DNA of 56,686 bases. Source: Bacillota bacterium. GTDB taxonomy: Bacteria; Bacillota; Clostridia; Lachnospirales; Lachnospiraceae. A program made the translations under genes and the position numbers. Below the pieces are notes generated by a model. It ran no database searches. It worked only from the letters and a program-made list of their open reading frames with translations, and was not told the DNA's origin. Positions 32,890 through 41,853 of this stretch are shown here, piece after piece. The stretch's first letter is position 1. Each line of letters opens with the position of its first letter. The stretch spans positions 1 through 56,686 of the forward strand of contig JAEWPQ010000253.1 in NCBI GenBank assembly GCA_023460575.1, given 5' to 3'.

Positions 32890-34224
32890 CTACTCCTTTA
32901 TACCGTTTAAAAATCCGGTGAATTCATGGAAAAGAGATTCTTCCACTTTTTTCATCCAGACGGTTATGCCGTACTCCGACAGACTTAAAAGGAGGTGTAT
33001 GGGACCGACGTATTCACCCACCACGGAAACCGGAAGGTATAGGGTTCTTGAGTCTGACCACAGAGCTTTTACTGCAATCCTTTGTTCATATCCATTTAAG
33101 ATGCTCACAGCAGGTTCTGTAAAAGAGAAGGGAATTTTGTATGTCTTACCCGGTCCCCACAGGGTAAGACTGCCTTCTCTGGAATCAAAGGAAAGGGAGA
33201 GCCTTGTAAATCCCTGGCTTCCAGGCAGCAGCCGGTAAGAAGCATTGTGGAAGGAAGGTACGTAACAGGCGGGAGGATTGGGGACAGGGTTTAAAAACTC
33301 TTTTAGTTCATCATGAATGATATCCAGTATTTTCTGCTGTCCGCCTCTGATGTTCTGGGTATCTGCCGTAATGACTATAACTGTATCCAGTTCCGGATAA
33401 AAAAGAACATACTGACCGCCCATCCCGTACATTGCAAAGCCATTTCGTATCTGCCAGATCTGATAGCCGTATCCCTGCTGTTCGTCCAGTGTCTGTCCAA
33501 AATGAGCGGTGGGAACCTGAAAGGAAACTGCATCTCTTAAATAATCTGCAAAAATCCCGCTTCCATGCCGGATTGTATCCATACAAAACCTTCCGGTCTT
33601 TAATAAATCCCGGGGGCGGGCCATCAGTCCGGAGCCTCCCATTTCGCTTCCAAACGGATCTTTTATGATATATGCCTCTTTGGAAAAATCAAGTTCATTC
33701 AGACATTTTTCTCTTAAATAATCAAGAACTCCTTTGCCTGTCAGTTTTTTTACCAGAGCTGCCAGTGTATGTGCGGAGGAAGTATCGTAAAGAAAGATTT
33801 CTCCGCTCTTGTGGGTGGGAGGAACTATAAAAAAGCTTTCCACCCAGTTTTTCTGTCTGTCAATCTTATAAGTGGTTGCAGAGTGGCAGGTCTGCATGGT
33901 CAGCATGTGCTTTATGGTCATGTTAAGAAGCCAGGGGCTTGTTTCTTGCCCACTTAAATATTCCGGAAAATATCCGGTTATGGGATCTGTAAGGGCAATC
34001 AGTCCGTCCTCCAGAAGGTATCCCACAGCCAGGGCGCAGAAGCTTTTTGTGATGGAGAACATGCGGTGTAAGTCCGATTGGGTATAGGGGGCCTGATAGT
34101 GCTCTGTAAGAAGATTCCCGCCCTGTTCGGCCAGAAAACTGTGAATGGGAAGCCCGCTTTCTTTCAGCCTGAGCCAGAGCGATTCCATGCGGTCCTTAGA
34201 TGGTACGTGGTTGTTGTTATGCAT
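32890..34224 (-). CDS. serine hydrolase of the beta-lactamase class C / esterase EstB type
   Basis: This 444-residue predicted cytoplasmic serine hydrolase (no signal peptide) has SITKSFCALAVGYLLEDG, giving the SxxK nucleophile motif near residue 73. A YDTSSAH motif supplies the YxS/N tyrosine, and GMGGQYV occupies the HxG/KTG position. A C-terminal domain from about residue 320 is beta-rich. Relatives include esterases, D-aminopeptidases and carboxypeptidases; true beta-lactamases are exported and shorter. The ATG overlaps the end of the upstream AraC sensor-regulator gene by 8 bases, so the two are translated together. Linkage to the sugar regulator suggests an esterase acting on the imported glycan. 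Confidence 0.82.
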   Translation of the reverse strand: MHNNNHVPSKDRMESLWLRLKESGLPIHSFLAEQGGNLLTEHYQAPYTQSDLHRMFSITKSFCALAVGYLLEDGLIALTDPITGYFPEYLSGQETSPWLLNMTIKHMLTMQTCHSATTYKIDRQKNWVESFFIVPPTHKSGEIFLYDTSSAHTLAALVKKLTGKGVLDYLREKCLNELDFSKEAYIIKDPFGSEMGGSGLMARPRDLLKTGRFCMDTIRHGSGIFADYLRDAVSFQVPTAHFGQTLDEQQGYGYQIWQIRNGFAMYGMGGQYVLFYPELDTVIVITADTQNIRGGQQKILDIIHDELKEFLNPVPNPPACYVPSFHNASYRLLPGSQGFTRLSLSFDSREGSLTLWGPGKTYKIPFSFTEPAVSILNGYEQRIAVKALWSDSRTLYLPVSVVGEYVGPIHLLLSLSEYGITVWMKKVEESLFHEFTGFLNGIKE

Positions 34225-36478
34225 TTATCTTATCCCTCATTTCTTTCGGCGATACACCATAGTTCTTTTTGAATGCCCTTCTAAAGGAAGCAGCATTGTT
34301 ATAGCCCAGATACTGATACAGCGTGGAAAGGCTGGTATCGGTCTCCAGTATAATTTCCTTGGCTTTTGCCATTCTGAGCCGCTCTAAATAGGTAGAGAAA
34401 TTTTCCGATACCTCTTTTTTAAAGAGATAGCTGAAATAGTTTTCTGAGATTCCAAATTCATCGGATATTTTAGTGAGACAGAGGTCGGAATCATGGTAAT
34501 TGTTGATGATGTAATCCTGTATTTTAATGATCAGTTCATTGCTTTCCGTATCTGTGCCGCAGATATCACAAAGTTCAAAGGCAATGGTATTTAAGCTGTC
34601 AAGGCTCATCTCTCCTTCAAATTGCTTGTCGATCATATCTAAAAGCCTGAGTTTATTCTCATCCAGTCCTTCTTCCGAAACGGTATGCCTCTTCTTAAAG
34701 ACAGTGGCCCGGATATCAGATAAAAGCCATTTCTGCTGGGTAAAGGAGAGACTGCGCATGTCCGAATTTTCTTTCCGGATCAGCTTAAAAAGTTCCCTTA
34801 CCTGGTCTTTATTGCCGGTAGAGATAAAACCGCTTAACTGGATGGACAGACTTTCTGGAAAATAATACACATCATTTGATTTTGAAAAATCGTTGCAGCT
34901 TAAAATATATTTTTCCGTAGTGGTAATAGATTTTGCATCTTTTGCCTGTTGATAGGATTTCCACGTATAGGAGATCAGACCGTTTCTGCCTCCTAACCCG
35001 CCCCGGATCCAGATTCCATATTTTTCAAGAAGCTCCTTATGCATGGCAAGGAAGATGTCTCTGTCTCTGATTAACGCCTGCTCAACCTGCATGGATTTAT
35101 CAGAAGCGATCAGTACGGCAAATGCACGGTCTGAAGGCTTGTAAATATATCCGGTATCCGAATAATAGCGTCGGAGCGCTTCTCTTACCAGCATATCGTA
35201 GTTTTCGAAGCACAACTCTAAGTCTTTGGGGCAGATGTCGGATTCCTCTGACGGGGATACTTCTGTATACAAAACATGGAATTTTGTATCAGGCCGTTCC
35301 AGACCCAGTTCATCTATGATATACTGCATCTCTATGTTATTGGTGATGCTTCCTTCCATGATTCGTCTCATGTAGGATTCCGCAACAACCGGTTTCTGCT
35401 TTTCCACAAGAAGGTTCAGAGAGCTTGCCAGTGATTCTTTTCGATTTAGTTCATTGGACAGCGTTAAAACCTTTTTGTTACCAAAGGATGAAAAGATCAC
35501 TGCCAGAATTCCTCCAAGAATTATGGCCGCCAAAGTAACTGTAGTAAAGAAGCGCTGATAGGGGGTGATGGAGTAGTAGGCCTTCTCTTCCGGCTGTATC
35601 AGGTAGTAATTCCAGTTATTATAAGAAGATGTGACGGTGGTGACCAACATTTCCTCCATGTCTTTTCCCTGGGTAAAATAAGCAATATTATGGTCAAAGG
35701 TCATATTTTTCAGTGTGTCATACTCAATAACAGGACTGCTCCCGGAAAGAAGGAACACCTGATTGCCGTTTTTGTCGTAAGCAACCAGATATCCATCGTT
35801 ATAAAAATTAATGCTGGAAAAATATTCCATTATCTTTTCGTAGTCAAACTGATAGCAGATTACGGAACTGCTGTGATTGGCAACCTGGGAGACCGATGTC
35901 AGAGGATATATATATAGAAAGTTCATTGACGAGGTGCCAAGCTGCTCAAAAGGAATAAATTTGTTCCAGCACTCCGGATCCACCAGTATTTTGGAAAATT
36001 GTGACGGATCGATGGGGTACTTTGTATTATGCCAGATGAAAAAATCGAAATCCGAAAACAGTATCGGAGAGATGGCATAGCTGGATTTTTCAATATAAAT
36101 AAAAGAGTTGCTGATTGGCAGCAGCAGCTCTACCGGCGTAATGGATTTAAGACTTTGCTGGGTCTTATAACCGAGATAATAGAAAGAGGAGTCATCCCTG
36201 TTTTTCTGGTTAATCAGGTTATTAAAAAGGCTGTTGGCCGTAATCTGCTTGACCGATGCATTCATCAGTTCCATTGTATTGTCAAGCTGCGTGACAGAAG
36301 CAGAAAGACTGAGCCGGTTCTGCTGATAGATACCGTTTTTTACCTGACGATAGGAAAGAGAGTAAAGGATAACTCCGATCATGAGGATGATTGCCAGAAT
36401 TAAAGTATAGGACAGCATAAGCTGATTTTTGTAGGACATATTTTTACTGTATTTTAATGTGAGTCTGCGATTTTTCAT
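34217..36478 (-). CDS. AraC-family regulator with extracellular sensor domain (YesS-like)
   Basis: This 753-residue membrane-bound one-component regulator has TM1 near residues 22-45, an extracellular sensor of about 250 residues, and TM2 near 300-322 (FFTTVTLAAIILGGILAVIF). A cytoplasmic region leads to a C-terminal AraC double HTH (DLCLTKISDEFGISENYFSYLFKKEVSENFSTYLERLRMAKAKEI, LSTLYQYLGYNNAASFRRAFKKNYGVSPKEMR). The size and layout match B. subtilis YesS. ATG 36478 is preferred because AAAAAAGGA lies about 8 bases upstream; an ATG at 36487 sits on that site. It is divergent from the LplA-like transporter operon, its probable target, and would sense an oligosaccharide outside the cell. Confidence 0.9.
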   Translation of the reverse strand: MKNRRLTLKYSKNMSYKNQLMLSYTLILAIILMIGVILYSLSYRQVKNGIYQQNRLSLSASVTQLDNTMELMNASVKQITANSLFNNLINQKNRDDSSFYYLGYKTQQSLKSITPVELLLPISNSFIYIEKSSYAISPILFSDFDFFIWHNTKYPIDPSQFSKILVDPECWNKFIPFEQLGTSSMNFLYIYPLTSVSQVANHSSSVICYQFDYEKIMEYFSSINFYNDGYLVAYDKNGNQVFLLSGSSPVIEYDTLKNMTFDHNIAYFTQGKDMEEMLVTTVTSSYNNWNYYLIQPEEKAYYSITPYQRFFTTVTLAAIILGGILAVIFSSFGNKKVLTLSNELNRKESLASSLNLLVEKQKPVVAESYMRRIMEGSITNNIEMQYIIDELGLERPDTKFHVLYTEVSPSEESDICPKDLELCFENYDMLVREALRRYYSDTGYIYKPSDRAFAVLIASDKSMQVEQALIRDRDIFLAMHKELLEKYGIWIRGGLGGRNGLISYTWKSYQQAKDAKSITTTEKYILSCNDFSKSNDVYYFPESLSIQLSGFISTGNKDQVRELFKLIRKENSDMRSLSFTQQKWLLSDIRATVFKKRHTVSEEGLDENKLRLLDMIDKQFEGEMSLDSLNTIAFELCDICGTDTESNELIIKIQDYIINNYHDSDLCLTKISDEFGISENYFSYLFKKEVSENFSTYLERLRMAKAKEIILETDTSLSTLYQYLGYNNAASFRRAFKKNYGVSPKEMRDKINA

Positions 36479-36704
36479 ATGCACCATCCTTTTTTCATAT
36501 TAAAAATTATAGTATGAAACAATGGTAAAATCAATTGGGTTCACCCCTTTACATTAAGATCTGTACATAGAACGTAAAATATGTACTCAAAAACAACCTC
36601 AGTTACTTCATATATAATTATGTTGAATCCGGTATGGGCTAAAACATGAAATATAAAAAGTGCATAATAATCTCCAATGAAAACAGGCTGTTTAGCGAAA
36701 AATG

Positions 36705-36757
36705 AACAACGATAGTAAATAATGTGCGTTGTTATTGTTCGTACGGGATGCTATGAT
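36705..36757 (+). promoter_or_regulatory. promoter and inverted repeat of the second glycan operon
   Basis: TTGTTA (36729-36734) and TATGAT (36752-36757) are 17 bases apart. AACAACG (36705-36711) and CGTTGTT (36727-36733) form a 7-base inverted repeat whose right arm covers the -35, a candidate site for the divergent regulator. The rest of the gap 36479-36818 is AT-rich with no gene seen, ending in a GGGAGG ribosome site. Confidence 0.58.
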
Positions 36758-36818
36758 GGCAATGCAAAAAAGGTGCGCACCACCAAATAACAAAAACAAT
36801 TATCTTGGGAGGTTCTAA

Positions 36819-38417
36819 ATGAGAGTTAAAAAAATGCTTGCAGCTGGTATGGCGGTTACCATGGCTGCTTCTGTAGCTTTAAGCGGCTGTTCCTCAACCA
36901 AAAAAACAGGAACTGAGGCAACAAGTGCAGGTACGAATACGGAAAGTGGTTCTTCGGCAGGAGAGAGCAAAGCGGAGAACGAAGTGAAAAAGCCGGAGAA
37001 GATTACCATTATGGTTAATTCAACTGTGACGACAAAGGCAAATAACAGAGATGCTTTTGAGAAGAGATGGGAAGAACTAACCGGAATTGATCTGGAGATA
37101 ATACAACCCGACCACGATGCTTATTTTGATGTTTTGGGACAGAGTTTTGCTTCTGGTCCGGAAAACTGGCCTGACGTTATTATTTTAAATGGAAGTTATT
37201 ATACTGGTTACGCGGAGGAAGGCGCCCTGTGGGATATGACAGAAGCCTGGGAAAATTCAGAGTTGAAGGCTTCTGGCCGTGTGACAGGGGAAGATGTTAT
37301 CGAAGCTACAAAGATTGATGGTAAGCTTTATGGATTCCCGGATGCAAGAAGAGGCGGTTGTCTCACTTATGTAAAGAAAAAATGGCTGGATAACTGCAAA
37401 TTAGAGGTTCCCACTACTTATGAAGAATATTTGAATATGTTGAAAGCATTTACAGAAGGTGATCCGGATGGAAATGGAATCAACGGAGATACATATGGTG
37501 TTTCAGCATCTGGTCTGATGGGGGCGAAGGGAGGAGATCCTTCTTCCAATTATCTTCCTGAGTTTTATCAGGATGCACAGCCAAACTTTGCAAAGGGTGA
37601 GGATGGCGTCTGGTATGATGGATTCACAAAGGAAAATTTCAAAGGTGCTCTGGAGCGGTTGAGAGATGCATATTCTAAAGGATATATTGATAAGGAAACT
37701 TTGACAAACGGAACAAAAGATTGCCGCAATAAATTCTATGAAGATAAGTTCGGCGTATTTACTTATTGGGCAGGTACATGGGCATCAAACTTAAAGAACA
37801 ATCTGGAAGCGAATGGAAAAGATGGTGAATTGATTCCGTTAAAGCCCATTAAAGAAGTTGGTACTTATGAAGAGGGTACTGCTCCGGTATGGGCAATTAC
37901 GTCTGCATGTGAAAACCCAGAGGGAGTTTTCAAGTATTTTATCGAGTCCATACTTGATGGTGGTGATATGCAGATGCTTTGGAGCTACGGTGTAGAAGAT
38001 GTTCATTGGTCTACAAAAGCTGAGACAATTCTTGATAAGACCTATGCGGAGGGTGAATTTCATACCAGAGAAAGTCTGGAACAGCCTGGGACACAGTATA
38101 CAAAGCAGCACCTTGATCCGACTCTGGCACTTGCCAAGTGGGAGAATGATCCGGGAAAAGATACTGTTAAGGAAGAAGCAGAAGTATCTCAAAAGATTTT
38201 TAATGAAAATTGTCATCAGGCAACCATTATTCCTTCAACAGAAGTAATGGCAACTTATAATGGTGATTTGACTACGCTGAAAAACTCTATCGTTGCAGAT
38301 GTTGTTGTTCAGGGACTTTCTATCGATGAGGCTTATGAGCGCTTTGAAAAAGAGGGCGGTGCTGAGTGGTCTAAGATGATTGTAGACTCTTTAAATGAAT
38401 TAGGAGCTTCAAAATAG
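36819..38417 (+). CDS. LplA-like extracellular substrate-binding lipoprotein
   Basis: This 532-residue binding lipoprotein has a signal ending LSGC (lipid Cys24) and a low-complexity Ser/Thr/Lys/Glu linker to about residue 60. The solute-binding domain has FEKRWEELTGIDLEIIQPDH, WPDVIILNGSYYTGYAEEGALWDMTEAWE and DGKLYGFPDARRGG. This long subtype is typical of LplA/YtcQ-like proteins that feed LplB/LplC permeases in Firmicutes. It is anchored outside the membrane and would capture oligosaccharides. CTTGGGAGG precedes the start. Together with the GH43 and acetylesterase genes downstream it suggests rhamnogalacturonan or arabinoxylan fragments. Confidence 0.92.
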   Translation: MRVKKMLAAGMAVTMAASVALSGCSSTKKTGTEATSAGTNTESGSSAGESKAENEVKKPEKITIMVNSTVTTKANNRDAFEKRWEELTGIDLEIIQPDHDAYFDVLGQSFASGPENWPDVIILNGSYYTGYAEEGALWDMTEAWENSELKASGRVTGEDVIEATKIDGKLYGFPDARRGGCLTYVKKKWLDNCKLEVPTTYEEYLNMLKAFTEGDPDGNGINGDTYGVSASGLMGAKGGDPSSNYLPEFYQDAQPNFAKGEDGVWYDGFTKENFKGALERLRDAYSKGYIDKETLTNGTKDCRNKFYEDKFGVFTYWAGTWASNLKNNLEANGKDGELIPLKPIKEVGTYEEGTAPVWAITSACENPEGVFKYFIESILDGGDMQMLWSYGVEDVHWSTKAETILDKTYAEGEFHTRESLEQPGTQYTKQHLDPTLALAKWENDPGKDTVKEEAEVSQKIFNENCHQATIIPSTEVMATYNGDLTTLKNSIVADVVVQGLSIDEAYERFEKEGGAEWSKMIVDSLNELGASK

Positions 38418-38436
38418 GTTTAGGAAGGTTAACGGT

Positions 38437-39396
38437 ATGAATACAAAAAAGAAAGGGCCTGCAGCGGAAGCTGCAGGCAACAATAAACGGCCGTTGCTGG
38501 TTTCGCTTCGGTACTATAAGGGATTTTACCTGATGTTTTTGCCTGTGCTGATTTTTGCAATAGTATTTAACTATCTTCCCATGTTTGGTATCCGATATGC
38601 CTTTTATTCTTATAAGGGAATCAAAGAGCCTGTATTTATAGGCCTTGCCCATTTTGAAAAGATGATGAAAATATCGGGGTTCTGGAACGCCTTTGGTAAT
38701 ACCATTACGTTAAGTGTTGTTAAGCTTCTTTTAAATACATTTACGGCTGTTGCACTTTCTCTTATGCTTAATGAGCTTCGATCCGCAACCTTCAAGAAGA
38801 TAACTCAGACGATCGTGTATCTTCCTCATTTTATGTCATGGGTAGTTACAGCTTCCGTCTTTACCTTAATTCTCTCTCCGACCAGCGCAGGATTAGTAAA
38901 TTCTATATTGCTGAAATTCGGTATTGTGAGTGAAGGAATTTATTTTCTGGCAGACAAAGTATGGTGGCGCACTATGTTTTATGTCATTAACGTCTGGAAA
39001 GATACTGGTTGGGGAACCATAATTTTTATAGCAACTCTTTCCGGAATCAATCCTGAACTTTATGAAGCAGCTGCCATGGATGGTGCAGGTCGATTGAACA
39101 AGCTGCGTTATATTACTATGCCGGCTCTTTACAACACCATTATCACGGTACTAATTCTGAATCTTGCAAAGGTCATGAACTTATTTGAGTCTGTATTTGT
39201 TATGCAAAACGACGCAGTTATTCAAAAATCAGATGTACTGCATACATACATCTATACGCAGACATTTAATTCCGGTGCACTTCCTGATTATGGCTACACC
39301 ACAGCAGTAGGACTTACTGCTTCACTTGTGGGCTGCTTATTAGTATTGGTATGCAACAAGGCCAGTCACAAAGTAAGAGGAAGAGGAATTGTGTAG
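38437..39396 (+). CDS. LplB-like sugar ABC transporter permease
   Basis: This 319-residue permease has about six helices. The LplB-type opening is KGFYLMFLPVLIFAIVFNYLPMFGIRYAFYSYK and the EAA loop is YEAAAMDGAGRLNKLRYITMPAL. It has the characteristic VVTASVFTLILSPTSAGLVNSIL segment. It forms the membrane channel with the next gene product and uses an ATPase encoded elsewhere. The start follows AGGAAGG, 19 bases after the binding-protein stop. Its stop is ten bases before the next start, with the ribosome site of the next gene between. Confidence 0.92.
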   Translation: MNTKKKGPAAEAAGNNKRPLLVSLRYYKGFYLMFLPVLIFAIVFNYLPMFGIRYAFYSYKGIKEPVFIGLAHFEKMMKISGFWNAFGNTITLSVVKLLLNTFTAVALSLMLNELRSATFKKITQTIVYLPHFMSWVVTASVFTLILSPTSAGLVNSILLKFGIVSEGIYFLADKVWWRTMFYVINVWKDTGWGTIIFIATLSGINPELYEAAAMDGAGRLNKLRYITMPALYNTIITVLILNLAKVMNLFESVFVMQNDAVIQKSDVLHTYIYTQTFNSGALPDYGYTTAVGLTASLVGCLLVLVCNKASHKVRGRGIV

Positions 39397-39406
39397 GAGG
39401 GAAAAC

Positions 39407-40243
39407 ATGAAAAAGAAAGCGACAGCATTTGATTATGCGCTGGTGATAATATTCGTGCTTATAAGCCTTGTCATGATTATCCCCATTTATAAAGTATTAA
39501 TTGATTCTTTTGATTTAAAGACAGCATATGGTATGAAATTATTTCCTGAAAAATTTGGATTAGCGGGATATATTTCCGTGTTTACCAATCCAACTCTATA
39601 CAGACCGTTTCTGGTATCCTGCTTTACTACAATAGTAGGAACGTTTACAGGTCTTACCATTGCAACCCTTGGGGCATATGTGCTAATTCAGTGGAAAATG
39701 CCGGGCAGGACACTATTTGCAAATATGCTGCTGTTTACTATGATTTTCAGCGGTGGTATGATTCCTACCTATTTAGTTATGAAGGCAATTCATATAACAA
39801 ATACGTTATTAGTGGTTATTCTTATGCCGGCTATTAATGTTTATAATATAGTTCTTATGAGAAACTTCTTTGAGGGTATTCCCACCAGTTTATTTGAATC
39901 AGCAGAAATTGACGGCTGTTCTCCGATGGGTGTATTTCTTAAAATCGTGTTGCCTTTATCAAAAGCGGCGTTAACAGCTATCGGTCTTATGTATGCCGTT
40001 TCCTATTGGAATGATTATACACATTATAAACTTTATATAACAAATGATAATTTATATAACTTCCAGATGAAGTTAAGATCTGTTATAATGGGAAGTGATT
40101 TGCCCCAGGCAATCGGAGGTGCAACTGAGAATACAGTTAAAAATGCAGCTGTTATTGTAGCAATTCTTCCCTTTATGATAATATATCCATTCTGCCAGAA
40201 GTATTTTATCCAGGGTGTTAATATCGGTGCCGTAAAGGAATAA
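39407..40243 (+). CDS. LplC-like sugar ABC transporter permease
   Basis: This 278-residue second permease has six helices, including FDYALVIIFVLISLVMIIPIYKVLIDSF. Its EAA loop is FESAEIDGCSPMGVFLKIVLPLSKAAL and it ends with QKYFIQGVNIGAVKE. The start at 39407 is chosen because TAGGAGGG lies 7 bases upstream. A longer in-frame start at 39389 overlaps the previous gene and lacks such a site. It completes the importer. An intrinsic hairpin after the stop probably attenuates transcription into the hydrolase genes. Confidence 0.92.
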   Translation: MKKKATAFDYALVIIFVLISLVMIIPIYKVLIDSFDLKTAYGMKLFPEKFGLAGYISVFTNPTLYRPFLVSCFTTIVGTFTGLTIATLGAYVLIQWKMPGRTLFANMLLFTMIFSGGMIPTYLVMKAIHITNTLLVVILMPAINVYNIVLMRNFFEGIPTSLFESAEIDGCSPMGVFLKIVLPLSKAALTAIGLMYAVSYWNDYTHYKLYITNDNLYNFQMKLRSVIMGSDLPQAIGGATENTVKNAAVIVAILPFMIIYPFCQKYFIQGVNIGAVKE

Positions 40244-40258
40244 CGATCAGGCAGAAAG

Positions 40259-40284
40259 AGGGGCAGAATTTCTGCTCCTTTTTT
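40259..40284 (+). terminator. hairpin terminator between importer and GH43 genes
   Basis: AGGGGCAGA (40259-40267) pairs with TCTGCTCCT (40271-40279) over 9 bp with one G-U pair and a three-base loop, and a T-run extends to 40284. It would lower expression of the downstream hydrolases relative to the importer. No separate promoter for the hydrolases is clear. Confidence 0.8.
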
Positions 40285-40314
40285 CGACTGAATATAGTAT
40301 GGGAGGTAATGGCG

Positions 40315-41853
40315 ATGTCAATGTATCAGAATCCGGTTTTATATGCCGATTATTCAGATCCCGATGTAATCCGGGTGGGAGAAGATTATTATATGGTAGC
40401 CTCTTCTTTTACTTATTTTCCAGGTGTACCCCTTTTGCATTCGAAAGATCTGGTTCACTGGGAAATCATCAATCACTGCGTACGTTCCCTGCCTTTTGAA
40501 AAATATGAGCAGCCGGCACACGGTTCCGGTACCTGGGCGCCCTCTATCCGTTTTCATGATGGTACCTTTTACGTTTTTATTCCCCTTCCTGATGAAGGGA
40601 TTTATGTAGCCACATCAAAAGATCCCTATGGAGATTTTAAGCTTCACTGCCTTCATGAGGTGAAAGGCTGGATTGATCCCTGTCCTTTCTGGGATATGGA
40701 TGGAAAGGCGTACATGGTATTTGCCTACGCCAACAGCCGTTGCGGGATCAAACACCGGCTGGATCTGGTGGAAATCGATCCCCTGTGCAGAGAAATCTTA
40801 GGAGAGCCGGTTACCATCTTTGATGGCGAGCAGATGGCTCCTACTACGGAAGGTCCCAAAATGTATTATGATCAGGGATACTATTACATACTCATGCCAT
40901 CAGGAGGCGTGGCTGCCGGCTGGCAGTCTGTTTTAAGAGCAAGGTCCGTAAAGGGACCTTATGAATACCGGATTGTGATGCACCAGGGAAACACACCCGT
41001 AAACGGGCCTCATCAGGGCGGCTGGGTCATCGCGCCGGACGGCAGGCACTGGTTTATCCATTTTCAGGATGTAACAGAGCTTGGTCGGATTGTTCATCTG
41101 CAGCCCATGTGTTTTCACAACGGCTGGCCCTTCATCGGAACGGATCAGAACGGGGATGGAATCGGGGAGCCGGTTAAGGAGTGGAAGGTTCCTGCAGAAG
41201 GACAGCCGCAGTATAAAATTGCCCAGTCGGATGATTTTGAAAGCGGAAGACTTAGTCTTCAGTGGCAGTGGCAGGCAAATCCCAGGGAGTCCTTTTACTC
41301 CTTAGATGGGCATAAAGGTATCCGGCTGTTTTGTCTGTCAAATCCCTTCAGGGAAAATCTTCTGTGGTATGCGCCCAACGCCATGACCCAGATTCCACAG
41401 CACAAGACATTTACTGTCGTCACCAAGGTACGTCTTAACTGGGAACAGGAGGGGGATATGGCCTCCATTGGCATGATCGGACATTCCTATGCCTATCTGG
41501 GTATCCAAAGGACCGGTGAGGGAAACTGCCTTATGCTCTATACAGGAAAAGTAACCAATAAGGAGCTGCTTGGAGAGGCACAGGAAATTACTGTGAGTTC
41601 CTGTTCCTATAAGGATGATACGGTTTATCTGCGCATGGAGCTTTTCTCTGACAAGACGTACCGCTTTTCCTGGTCAGCAGATGGAATCCGCTATACCTTT
41701 ATCGGAAGCCCCCAGCCTCTGTGCCGGGCGACCTGGACAGGAGCGAAACTCTGTCTTTGGAGCGCAAATAAAAATAACAGCAGATCAGAAGGGTACGGGG
41801 AATATGAATTTATACACATCGAAGACAGAAGCGGCAGCAAAGCAGGCCTTTGA
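40315..41853 (+). CDS. GH43 glycoside hydrolase (beta-xylosidase/arabinofuranosidase type)
   Basis: This 512-residue cytoplasmic five-bladed beta-propeller enzyme has a C-terminal beta-sandwich. The catalytic residues are Asp15 in YSDPDVIRVGEDYYMV, an Asp near 119 in GWIDPCPFWD, and a Glu near 180 in TTEGPKMYY. The C-terminal part from about residue 310 (WQWQANPRESFY, GMIGHSYAYLGIQ) matches the GH43 beta-xylosidase C-terminal domain. No signal peptide, so it trims imported oligosaccharides, releasing xylose or arabinose. ATG 40315 is preferred over 40309 because GGGAGG is 8 bases upstream of the former. Its last 50 bases overlap the next gene. Confidence 0.9.
   Translation: MSMYQNPVLYADYSDPDVIRVGEDYYMVASSFTYFPGVPLLHSKDLVHWEIINHCVRSLPFEKYEQPAHGSGTWAPSIRFHDGTFYVFIPLPDEGIYVATSKDPYGDFKLHCLHEVKGWIDPCPFWDMDGKAYMVFAYANSRCGIKHRLDLVEIDPLCREILGEPVTIFDGEQMAPTTEGPKMYYDQGYYYILMPSGGVAAGWQSVLRARSVKGPYEYRIVMHQGNTPVNGPHQGGWVIAPDGRHWFIHFQDVTELGRIVHLQPMCFHNGWPFIGTDQNGDGIGEPVKEWKVPAEGQPQYKIAQSDDFESGRLSLQWQWQANPRESFYSLDGHKGIRLFCLSNPFRENLLWYAPNAMTQIPQHKTFTVVTKVRLNWEQEGDMASIGMIGHSYAYLGIQRTGEGNCLMLYTGKVTNKELLGEAQEITVSSCSYKDDTVYLRMELFSDKTYRFSWSADGIRYTFIGSPQPLCRATWTGAKLCLWSANKNNSRSEGYGEYEFIHIEDRSGSKAGL

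Noticed and set aside
32890..34224. Beta-lactamase class C annotation for the serine hydrolase
   Set aside because: It has no signal peptide, extra C-terminal sequence and glycan-locus context, so esterase or peptidase is more likely. No resistance role is claimed.
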